Positions 1-9,286 of a DNA stretch of 64,000 bases are shown here, piece after piece; position 1 is the first letter of the stretch; every line of letters starts with the position of its first letter. The DNA is taken from assembly GCA_037447655.1 (NCBI GenBank), contig JBBHKE010000755.1, positions 151,547-215,546 on the forward strand, read 5' to 3'. This stretch comes from Zygnema cylindricum. Lineage: Eukaryota; Streptophyta; Zygnematophyceae; Zygnematales; Zygnemataceae. Below the pieces are notes generated by a model, which did not search any database, was not told the DNA's origin, and saw only the letters and a list, made by a program, of their open reading frames with translations. The translations under genes and the position numbers were made by a program.

Positions 1-36
1 GTGCCTCCCTCCCTCCCTCTCTCCCTCCCTCCTCAG

Positions 37-915
37 TATGTCAGCACTGTGACCAGCAGCTATTTGACCTACAATGCCGTGGGATCCCCCGCTGGTATCT
101 CCGGATTCGTCAGCAAAACCTACCAGGTGGCGTTTTCTGACGTGGCGATGTCGGCGACCCAAGACGCCCAGGCCGGAGGAACCGCCAAAATCAGCGTTCC
201 TGTCACTATCGCCACGTACTCTTTCTTCACCAAGAAGGCTTCGGGGCTCCGTTTGACCACCGACCAAGTCGCCAAAATCTACACTTCCACCGTCTCCTGG
301 TCCTCGATTAAGGCCGGTCTCTCTGGAAACGTCATTCCCGTGGCTCGATCCGACAGCTCTGGAACCACCCAAGTCGTCTGCCGATGGCTCGCAAAGTCCT
401 CTTTCTGGCCAGCCTCCGTCAAGAGCCCCGCTTGTGACACAGCTTCCTGGAGTGGGAAAAGTGGTATTTCTGGGTCGGTTGTATACAAGACAGGACCGAG
501 TGGAATTGGAGCTTACCTCGCTGCAACTCCCAATGCTCTCGGTTACTTGCAGACCTACACCGGATCTACTACCTACAAACTTTTCCCCACTTCCATCTTG
601 AACTTGCGTAAAAAATATGTGGCTGCTTCTGGATCCGACCGTACATATATTTACGCCGCCATTCCGCAAACTGTGAAGGCTTTGAACTTGCCATGGAATG
701 ACTTTAGTCTTATTGATGTCGCCGGACCGTCGACTTACCCCATTTACGCCCTTGTGTTCGAGTTTGCCAAGCTGAAGGGCGGGTCGCTTGTCAAGAAATT
801 AATCCTCTATACCATGTCTCCTGCCGTACAGGACTTGGCCGTCCAATTTCAGTTCGATCCTATTCCCAGCCAGTTGATCGCTGCCGGTACCACTTGGGCC
901 AACAAGATTAAGTAG
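37..915 (+). CDS. PstS-like phosphate-binding protein, 3' terminal exon (partial)
   Basis: This resembles the substrate-binding protein of phosphate ABC transporters (PstS, periplasmic-binding-protein type II fold), which binds orthophosphate between two lobes. The frame is open from base 1, but bases 1-36 are a pyrimidine-rich run ending in CAG, so I read them as the intron end and start the exon at 37; upstream exons lie outside the window. The remaining ~292 residues include YNAVGSPAGISGF near the start, SDVAMSATQDA, a VPVTIATYSFF strand, and a phosphate-loop motif VARSDSSGTTQ like the RSDGSGTT loop of PstS. The C-terminus is the usual helical PstS ending, with stop TAG at 913-915. The intron argues for a nuclear gene and against bacterial contamination. 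A degenerate inverted copy lies at 2730-3320. Cellular location cannot be judged without the N-terminus. Family assignment is fairly sure; transport function is inferred. Confidence 0.75.
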   Translation, partial: YVSTVTSSYLTYNAVGSPAGISGFVSKTYQVAFSDVAMSATQDAQAGGTAKISVPVTIATYSFFTKKASGLRLTTDQVAKIYTSTVSWSSIKAGLSGNVIPVARSDSSGTTQVVCRWLAKSSFWPASVKSPACDTASWSGKSGISGSVVYKTGPSGIGAYLAATPNALGYLQTYTGSTTYKLFPTSILNLRKKYVAASGSDRTYIYAAIPQTVKALNLPWNDFSLIDVAGPSTYPIYALVFEFAKLKGGSLVKKLILYTMSPAVQDLAVQFQFDPIPSQLIAAGTTWANKIK

Positions 916-916
916 G

Positions 917-1112
917 GAAAGAATGACGGAAAGCAAGAGAGAGAGAGAGAAAGAGAAAGAGGGACACAGAGAGAGAGAGAAAGAAAGAGATAAAAAACAA
1001 AATAAAAGTGAGGGAGAGAGAGGGAGTGAGAGAGGGAGAGGGAGAAGAGAGAGAGAGAGGAAGAAAGGGAGAGAGAGAGAGAGAAAAAAATCTGAGGAAA
1101 GGGAGGAATAAT
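917..1112. repeat. GA-rich microsatellite in 3' flank
   Basis: Degenerate GA/GAGAGG repeats begin just after the PstS-like stop codon. Open frames here on either strand are low-complexity artefacts (Arg/Glu- or Ser/Leu-rich). Confidence 0.9.
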
Positions 1113-2729
1113 TAAATCTGAAGTATTCATTTGGTCACAGGAGGTTTGTCACACGAGGTTGTAATGTAGGTAAATTGTGGCAGTTCTGAAGTTTTGTTGG
1201 GTTCGCAGGTCGTAGGGAGGGATTTGAGATTACCTTTTCTGATACCTCTTGGTCCAGCAAGATTGCCTAGAGTGCAGGAAGAGGGAAAGTTTGAGATGGA
1301 GGGAACTAGGAAGACAGAGAGATAAGCTAGAAATAATGTTTTTACTTGTCGGAAGGTTGTATTGTACCTTTTATGTTTGGTAGCTGGGTCATACGGGGTG
1401 AAAATTTTCTGAACTTGAAATTTGTTAGCCAATAAATTACATGTACTATACATGTTTTAATTCTTTAATTACCCATTTTTTACATCAATGTTGTGTTACT
1501 TTTTTCTTCTCTGTGGATGAGTGCTGGTTATGGTTTTAACCATAAATCTTGTGTTCTTAGTTTCATTGAGTGAGATCTATACATATAAACATATAGCAAA
1601 GTGATTTAAATTGAAAGAGTAAATGAGGGAGGCACTCAAGGAAGTGCTTTTGAGACTAGAATCAGTGCAGGTGAGTTCGGAATAAGTGTGTTAGAATTAG
1701 TCGCCCGGAGGTAGTTTGACCTCTTTTACTGGTTGTTGGGCATACTTCATATGAATGGTACAGCTGCGGAAGAAATGATTTGTTAGTTTCTCTATGCATT
1801 TTTGTCTTAGAAACATTAAAATTTATGAATAGTTATATTCAAACAGTATTTTTATAAATTTGTGAGTTGTGAATTTTGAGACTCAGTGATGCATAGCTAA
1901 CAAGAATCTGGATAAATGGGCAAAATTTTCGTGTGCAACATAGAAATGCCTAAATAAAATCTCGACGGAATCGTTCCTTGGGTTGTAGAGGATGGCTGAT
2001 TTTTTTACTATAATAGACCTTTGTTTGTTCTGAAAATGTGCCTTGGTTAACTCGATTGTTTTCCTGTTATTTGTTTGTTGGCTTATTTAGAATCTTTGAT
2101 TTCTGGTTTTTTTAATTTATTCCGTGCACGACTCGATATTTCCGAGGCGTTCGGAAGAGCTTGACACAGCGAGTAAATAGTGTGCACCGGTACATAGTGT
2201 GGTTAGCCTGTCTAAAGAGGAAGCAAGAAATATATTTTAATAATAAAGAAAATATATAAAGTAAATGCGCTGATGGGCAGTGTGGATAGCTTGTCTAAAG
2301 AGGAAGCGATAAACGGGGAAGAAAATATCGACGGAGGGAAATCTGCTATGTCAACGGAAACGTTTGTCGTGAAGATTTATTAACTGATGCTGTTTTTTAC
2401 TGAACTGGTTTTTTGTATTTTCACTTCTTCGTATATTTTGTGGAAGATGGTATGTTTAGACAATTTCTATTTTTTTGTTGAGCATAGAATTTTCTTTCTT
2501 AGGTTTTTGTGAATTGTTAAGAATTGGCATGTTATCATTGACTATCTTTAGGATGTTAGAACGAATGGACATTCAAATTGAATGAATAACGAATTTTTGA
2601 GAGGGGAAGAGGGGGAGAGGGAGAGAAGGAGAGAATGTTTTCGATTGGACACCATTGGTCAATTTCAACATTGGAATTTGGATATTCGAGCTCAAACATT
2701 TGACATTGGAGGAGGTCGTATTAACATAA
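1113..2729. other. AT-rich intergenic stretch without a recognisable gene
   Basis: I see no conserved coding segment. A short direct repeat around TAGCYTGTCTAAAGAGGAAG occurs at about 2203-2223 and 2287-2308. A GA-rich patch sits at 2598-2635. Confidence 0.6.
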
Positions 2730-3320
2730 CGCGCGAAATATAATTGAAGGATTTGTCGGTATACATTAAAATATTGTCGGTTCTAGCAGCAGCCACGAAG
2801 TTTCCACCAATAATTATTGATAGCAGCGGGGAAAAGTTTGCACGAGGTAGCTCCGATTCCGATCTGCATGTAGCCAATAGCGCTGACTGTTTCGATAGGA
2901 TACTCATAAGTGTTAGTCGTACAAACCTTTCTATACGACAGACCATTAAATGCCGCGTTTCACACTTCAGGGCGGGACTCTCGAGGCTTGCCAGTGAGAG
3001 GACTATACCAGCTGTCGGCCGACGATTCGTCTGTGGATCCGGAGGCCGTCAGATTGAGGCACGAGGAGTGACGTTTCCAGAGAGACCAGCTTTCAGCGAA
3101 TCAGGATGTAGATTTTGGAGAATTGGTCGGTGGTCAAACTGAGTCTGGAAGCCTTCTTGATGGAGGAGTACGTAGCGACAGTGAAGGGCACGCGGAGCTT
3201 GGAGGCTCCTCCAGCCTGGACGTCCTGAGTCACTGACATCGCCACGTCAGAGTATGCCACCTGGTAGGTTCAGTCGGTGAATCCGGAAATATCGGCTGGG
3301 GATCCACAGAAGTGTAATTT
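2730..3320 (-). pseudogene. Inverted, decayed copy of the PstS-like exon
   Basis: The reverse complement aligns over almost its whole length with bases ~70-660 of the PstS-like exon. Matching segments include the YQVAYSDVAMSVTQD region, the LTTDQ segment, the AGLSGN region, and the KLFP...VAAxGxD region. It carries an in-frame TGA just before the TYQVAYSDVAM segment, a second in-frame stop after the YILIR segment, and several indels, so it cannot encode an intact protein. Opposite orientation about 2 kb from the intact copy indicates a local inverted duplication followed by decay. The homology is seen directly by eye; exact identity was not computed. Confidence 0.8.
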
Positions 3321-3674
3321 CCGTACAAGTCCCGATCGGCCATGCAGATCTGCCCTACAATGTTCGTAGAGAGAGAGGGGGGAGAGAAATAGAGGGGAGA
3401 TTTGATGACGTAGGCAAGATGTACCGCTCGATACCCGGGAAAAGGGGTGCACACACACTCGATGCTAATTTTTATGGACTCACTACAAGCGATATCCGGG
3501 TTGGTGGCACAACAGTTAGCGCATTTACAATGGAGGTCCTAGGGTGACAAGTCACGGGAACGAGCTTTGGCTGCGTGTTTGAATCTAGGCGGCGGATGTT
3601 TATTAAACGAGATCATCCTTCTTATTTTTCCATTCCCTTTAAAAAGATAGATTGGCCACACTATCCGTTTGATT

Positions 3675-4035
3675 TTAGGAATCTTTATAACATTAGCAGA
3701 GAATTTTGTCGGATAAGGGCGGTTTAATCACTATCACCTTCAAAAAGAGTGCTTTGATCTGTTGAGTTAATTACGAGATTGTCCATTGATTCGAAGTATC
3801 TTTACAACATTAAAAGATAATTTTGTTGGATAAGGATGGGTTGAACAGTATCACCGTCGAAAAGTATGATTTTATCCGTTGAGGTAGCTAAGAGATTTAA
3901 TTTACTAGACTGTCCACTTTATCCTTATGATTCCTGCAATTTTTACAACATTAGAAAAGAAATTCGTGGGATAAGGACGCTTTGAACCTATCACCTTCGA
4001 AATGAGTGCTTTGATCCGTTGAGGTAGTTTCTCAT
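3675..4035. repeat. Three tandem ~120-140 bp degenerate repeats
   Basis: Three successive units begin near 3683, 3801 and 3942. Each contains TTTAYAACATTA, a GGATAAGG word, YTATCACC, and TTTTGATCYGTTGAGGTAG-like text. Spacing is ~118 and ~141 bp. Function unknown; possibly decayed satellite or transposon-internal repeats. Confidence 0.75.
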
Positions 4036-4254
4036 AAACAATAAGAACGTGGGAAATGAAGGGGTGGAAGAACAACAATGGCAACAGCTAAAAAAATATC
4101 ACCAACATTGTAAGTAAATTATTAACGACAATCCACAGCACGGAGAGCAACACACAACAAAAAAATGTGAGGAAGTGCGAGCCAGAGATACACTCACATA
4201 GATGATTTAGACAAAATCTTTTCCACTTACGTGGCCCCATCAATTTTAATTTTA

Positions 4255-4345
4255 GGTTGCACCGGCACACTATTTTCGTTAAGTTTCGGATGCACGGGCA
4301 CACTATTTTCGGTAAGTTTAGGTTGCACGGGCACTTGATTTTCGG
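4255..4345. repeat. ~33-bp tandem repeat, left part
   Basis: The unit is about GGTTGCACGGGCACACTATT followed by TTCGGTAAGTTTA, present almost three times. The same array continues at 5425-5560 on the other side of the inserted MITE, and a degenerate single unit recurs at 8145-8190. The array was split by the insertion at 4346-5424. Confidence 0.85.
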
Positions 4346-5424
4346 TAGTGTTGGGTATCGGGTAGTTTCATATCGCGATAATTTCGATATTCGATATATC
4401 GAATATCGATCGAGGAAAGTCCTCGATATATTGTACCGCGACCAACATAAATCATCGCGATATACATCGCGATATATTGTATTTTATAAAATAAAAAAAG
4501 TATTTAATATGTTGTTTTAGCGATAACAACAATTTTTATGAAACGCGACGTACGACGTGATTTTTGTTCCGTGACTTAAAAAAGGTAACGCCGCAAAATG
4601 TAACCGACGAAAAAGTACTAATACTATAATACTAATTCATATATTTACTTATTTAGTACGTACTACGGTACAGAACTTCATATATGAAAACTTGAAACCC
4701 ACACTAATTTAGTCAAAGTATGATATGAACAAAATTTGCAGACTGTTCGTTTCACGCATGAATTTTTATTGTAATTTTTATTCAATATTTTATGAAGTGT
4801 ATAAAATGTGATATTTTATTCTTATTTTTATTAATCATTTTATGCAGTGTTCAAAATGTGCGTTTTAATTTTTATTTTTATTTATTATTTTTTAAAGTGT
4901 ATAAAAATGTGAACTTTTATTCTTATTATTATTAATTATTTTTTGAAGTGTACAAATTGTAAAATCTTATTCTTATTTTTATTAATTGGAGTAGCGGTAG
5001 CTAGTACTACCTGCTGCAGTAGCACTGCCGGCAGCTAGTACTATTGGCAGCAGCAGTAGCTGGTGCTAGCATCTGCAGTAGCAGTGGTTCTGGCTGCAGC
5101 GGCACGTAGTTCTAGCAGCTGCAGCTAATCAATTATGAATTAATTAGGTTCTCAATTAATCCATTTACAGTTTCCGATTCGCAGTTTCCGTGAAAAATAA
5201 AAACATCCTCCACCACTTTGACTGTTGTCCTTTCTACTTCCGAGAATTGACTAGCAAAATTTTTTATTTTTTTTAAGAAGCTTCGATATATTGGCGATTC
5301 AATATATCGGCGATATATCGCGATAATTTGAAATTCGATATATCGAAGCGATATATCGATTATTGGGTACCTAAAATTCGATACATATCGAATATCGGCA
5401 AATGGTCCTCGATACCCAACACTA
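4346..5424. mobile_element. hAT-type non-autonomous element, family A, with 8-bp TSD
   Basis: Terminal inverted repeats start TAGTGTTGGGTATCG at 4346 and end with the reverse complement at 5424. They are flanked by identical 8-bp direct repeats ATTTTCGG (4338-4345 and 5425-5432). An 8-bp target duplication with a TAGNG terminus is diagnostic of hAT transposons. Both ends are packed with ATCGCGATATATCG-type self-complementary words. At 4985-5130 there is a GC-richer, CAG/CTG-rich internal patch. No transposase is visible, so it must have moved in trans. Confidence 0.85.
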
Positions 5425-5560
5425 ATTTTCGGTAAGTTTAGGTTGCACGGGCACACTATTTCGGTAAGTTTAGGTAGCACCGGCACACTGTTTTCGCTCA
5501 AGTTTATGTTGCACCGGCACACTATTTTCGCCAATTTTAGGCTGCACGAGCACACTATTT
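5425..5560. repeat. ~33-bp tandem repeat, right part
   Basis: Continuation of the GGTTGCACGGGCACACTATT-type array interrupted by the family A element. About four units with small variations. Confidence 0.8.
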
Positions 5561-5598
5561 TGTTCCCTACACTTTTTATTTGTTTTCACACTAATAGC

Positions 5599-5836
5599 TA
5601 GTGCTAGGTATTGGGTAATTTCATATCGCGATAATTTCGATATTCGATTTATCGAATATCGATCGAGCAGAATCCTCGATGTATCGTATCGAGATCAACA
5701 TAAATCATCGCGATATATATCGCGATATATAGTATTTTATAAATTTAATATTATATAATTTATATAATATGTTATTTTAGCGATAAAGACAAATTGTCTG
5801 ATACGCGACGTACGACGTGATTTGCGTTCCGTGACT
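5599..5836 (+). mobile_element. Truncated second copy of hAT family A (5' end only)
   Basis: Bases 5599-5836 repeat the first ~235 bases of the element at 4346 in the same orientation, including the CGATATATCG palindromes and the GCGACGTACGACGTGATTT block. Similarity stops after GTTCCGTGACTT, exactly where the long-inverted-repeat element begins at 5837. Confidence 0.75.
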
Positions 5837-8113
5837 TAGGGTATGTCCCCATGTGCATAAGTAAGGGTTTTTTTTTGTCGTTTTTCGGTAAAATTTAGCG
5901 CCGTACTGCCTAAGTTCCAACCGTACGAAGGAATCGCAAATTTGTAGAGTACAATTTGCGTCATCCTCGAGCTTAGGATGTACGAAAATATGTCGTCTTG
6001 TGTTTTTCGACCCACTTCGACGACAAAAAACGTCATCTTCAACCTTATATTTAAAACCATAGTTCAAAAGTAGGCGTTTTTTGGTAGGCCTTTTGTAGGC
6101 CGCCTTTAGCGTAAGTTGTGTTACGAGCTTTCCATGTGATCTTCTTAAATCGCTACTTTCATCAAAGACCGTCCTATCGTCTGAATTTGACGATAGTCCT
6201 ATCGTAAGTTGTGTTATGTGCTTTTCATGTGATCTTCTTAGATCGTTACTTTCATCAACGACCGTCAAATCATCCGAATCTGACGGTTTAAATTAAAGGT
6301 CGCTCAAAACTCGCAGAAAAATATTTATTTGTCCGATTTATTTTTCAAATTTAGACATGACGTTTAATTCTCTATCGATCCATGCGCAACTCAACCCTGT
6401 TACTATTTTATTTCATTTTGCAGCCAATACAATATGGGTCTTAAGGCCATATTGTATGTTTTGCATACAATAGGCATATTGTATGGGCGTACGGTCACCT
6501 ACTTTTGAACTATGTTTAAAACACATGCACGATGTGTTTTAAAATTAGGGATTCTATATAAACAAATAGGAACACATATTCGCACGTGCCGTAATTTTCG
6601 AAGTTTTTCACACGATTTTTAAAGACAAAGGAAAGTACGGAAGTCGCTTCGTTTTGTCCGTTTGGATTTAATACGACAAATAATAGCACACAATTTGTTT
6701 GGTTTTGTTCGTTTTCGTCCAGTACGGTTTTTTTTGTTGCAGGGGTCTCGAAATTCCGATGCCATTTCACGTCGACCGGATAGGAGACACAAAGGCAAAG
6801 CGCAACTTCTTCAACCGTGAAACGGCACAGGCTGGAATTTGTACGGAACCTCAATTAACGTCAAGGAAAAATTAAAATCACGTATACTATTTTTGGAAAA
6901 AAATCAAAATTTTAAGAACCCAAATTAGTGACCGTGACACTAATAACGATGCGCGGTGTACAGTACTGTACCGCTCCCGTTTCCTTGCAGAAACCCTAGC
7001 AGTGGAGGCCTTACAAATAATTGATGACGACAAACTGACCAAAAGTGTACCACAAAAAGGACAGCGACCAATAAGAATTTTAGTTTTGGACAGCGTTGGT
7101 AGTCGGGTTTTTTGAGAAAGATAGTTGGGGAATGAAAATCAGAATGAGAACAAATCGCAAACGTCCGTGAAACCCATCGGACAGTTAAGATTGAAATTTC
7201 AATAACAGAAATTTAAAAGCAAAGCACGTACACATCTGAAGATCCTTTCCGTACGTAGCAGACATAATATTTCGTATCCTTTTCCACCGTACTGTCAAAC
7301 CGTACTTACAAAACCGGAAGATTAAGGGTACGGCCCCATGTAGTTGTAACTTATCGTACTTACTTTGGATTTTAGCGCGGATCCGGCGGACCCGGATTTC
7401 AAGTGTCTCTATGTATTCTCTCGAGATTGTTACTTAAGTTTGTGACGACTGTATACGTCAACAATACCCGTGACGGTTGTCACCGTATACAATTTGTCTT
7501 TGCCGCACCGTATTTTTTCGAAACTTTTTGAAGCGTCGCAAGACACATCGTAATTTTTGAAACGGTTTGGCATGTCGCGTGTCATTGCGTGACATCGTAG
7601 ACGTAGAGCCTTGCAGCCGTGGCTGTACGACATGCCTTTGCGTAAACCTCGCCTGTCCGGCCGCCATGACTTCGCAGATTTTTCACCTTCGCAGATTTTT
7701 CAACTTTGCGTGAAATGACACTGCAGCATCGAGACCCCTGCAAAAAAAAACCGTACAAGGTACTACCGGACAAAACCCAACAGCCCTGTACTTTTTTTTC
7801 GTCAAAAATTTTTGAAAAAAATTCACACGTGAAAAATTATTTTCCTATTGGTGTAAATGGATTTTACTTAGCTTAAAACACATTGCCGATGTGGGCAATG
7901 TGTTTTATGATAAGTTTGACGATGACGTGACAGTGGGTCGAAAAAACGCAAGACGACAAATTTTTGTACATCCTAAGTTAGAGAATGACGCAAGTTGTAC
8001 TATACAAATTTGCGATTTCTTCGTACGGTCGCAGCTTAGGCAGTACGGCGCTAAGTTTGAAAAGAAAACGACAGAAAAAACCCGAACTTAGCCACATGGG
8101 GCCATACCCTAAC
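5837..8113. mobile_element. 2.3-kb foldback-like element with long inverted repeats
   Basis: The left end (TTAGGGTATGTCCCCATGTG) is the inverse of the right end (CACATGGGGCCATACCCTAA). Complementarity continues inward for several hundred bases: blocks at 5880-6057 pair with 7905-8080, and after skipping the nested MITE, blocks to about 6770 pair with ~7700. No clear target duplication was found. A third terminus-like sequence lies at 7325 (TTAAGGGTACGGCCCCATG), suggesting a composite. No transposase is recognisable. Terminal TAGGG would fit a hAT relative, but that is inference. Confidence 0.7.
6058..6514. mobile_element. Short 8-bp-TSD MITE nested in the foldback element (family C)
   Basis: Terminal repeats CATAGTTCAAAAGTAGG and CCTACTTTTGAACTATG bound a 457-bp element. 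It is flanked by perfect 8-bp duplications TTTAAAAC (6050-6057 and 6515-6522). Inside is an imperfect ~90-bp tandem duplication (GTAAGTTGTGTTAYG... at about 6111 and 6203). A second copy is at 59775-60320. Removing it restores the alignment between the arms of the surrounding long inverted repeat, so it inserted later. Confidence 0.88.
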
Positions 8114-8494
8114 ATAACGGGAACTTTGGAACATATTATTTCGCTTAGGTTGCACGGGCACACTATTTTGTTCCCTACTCTTTTTATTTTTTTCCACTTT
8201 TAGCAATTCACTGTGTACTGTACCGTACTGTACTATTTTAAGTAAAGTACGCGAACCATGCCCCGAAATTGTCAAAACAACAAGTTTCGAAAATATTCCG
8301 ATGGCGCCTACTGTACGGAATTTTGCCCGCGCATTTTTTTGAATTTGAAGCCCGGCGTTTCGAAGAGCCCTGCCTTACAAGAATATATTGTCTCTGGCAG
8401 AGATTGGAGGAGCTCTGGAGTCTCTGTTCTTATTGGAGGAGCTCTACGTCTCTGTTCTTTCTTGAGCATAGCGGAGATTGACTAGCAGTATGCT

Positions 8495-8552
8495 GTGAGC
8501 AAGCGAGGGAGGCAGGGAGGGAGGCAGGGAGGGAGGCAGGGAGGGAGGGAAA
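8495..8552. repeat. GAGGGAGGCAGG 12-bp microsatellite
   Basis: Perfect to near-perfect 12-bp tandem units of GAGGGAGGCAGG. Intergenic, upstream of NUP35. Confidence 0.9.
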
Positions 8553-9286
8553 GGTATATGTGAAATCAAGTTTTGAGGGAGGATGGGAAGGAGTGTGGGA
8601 AAGAATTAAGTTTTTAGGGCAGAAGAGGGGAGTGTATTCATTTATTTCAGGAACTTAGAGGTATACAAACTGGTTTATCAGGGGAGCTGAGAGCTGTGAA
8701 AAGTTTTACATGGAGGGGGAAGAAAGGAGATCCCCTATTGCTTAATTAGGATCTTGTAATTTATTATTGTTGCCTATGATTTTTATCTCTCGATCCTTGG
8801 TGTTTTTCTTTATTTGTCTGTATTTATAAAAATTATCCTTGTGTTTTTAGGGTTTGTGAATTTTCGCACCTCTTGCTTATCTTCCTCCTTTTTTCCTCCT
8901 TATTGTGACTTTCCTTTCTCGTGATGGTTGGCAGTCTTTTTTTTTACTTTCTTTTTTCTCTTTTTCAATTTCCACTTTTGTGCTGATTTTTGATAAAGTA
9001 TTTTTTTATATCATCGTGACTTCATAGCTCGTGTAAGGCAAATTGTCATGTCCTATTAAGCAGGTTTATCTGCTTCAAGTCATGCCGTTTGTTTCCTTGT
9101 GCATAATTTTACTTCAATTTTATCGACAGTTAGTTGTTTCAATGGCTCAAGAGTTTCAATTTTGTTGTTTTCTGTAGTATCAACTGTTTCAGCCGATAAT
9201 GACAGTGTACACAATTGTAGGAAACTGCTTGGTACCTTATGAATTGTAGTTTTACTTACCTTTTCGTCGCCATTATACCTTTATGG
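8553..9286. other. Intergenic and probable 5' region of NUP35
   Basis: T-rich sequence without a conserved coding segment. It presumably holds the promoter and 5' UTR of the NUP35 gene. I could not place a transcription start. Confidence 0.5.

Noticed and set aside
1-915. Bacterial contamination as the source of the PstS-like and MetX-like genes
   Set aside because: Both have splice sites that keep frame and lie on the same scaffold as clear plant nuclear genes and retrotransposons.
849-1130. Ser/Leu- and Arg/Glu-rich open frames over GA/CT tracts (also 13578-13879, 24939-25223, 39385-39970)
   Set aside because: They are translations of microsatellites with no complex sequence, and both strands are equally open.
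5133-5555. 140-aa minus-strand frame inside and beside the family A MITE, considered as a transposase fragment
   Set aside because: It spans the TSD and the tandem array, has no hAT dimerisation or DDE-like motif, and is explained by repeats.
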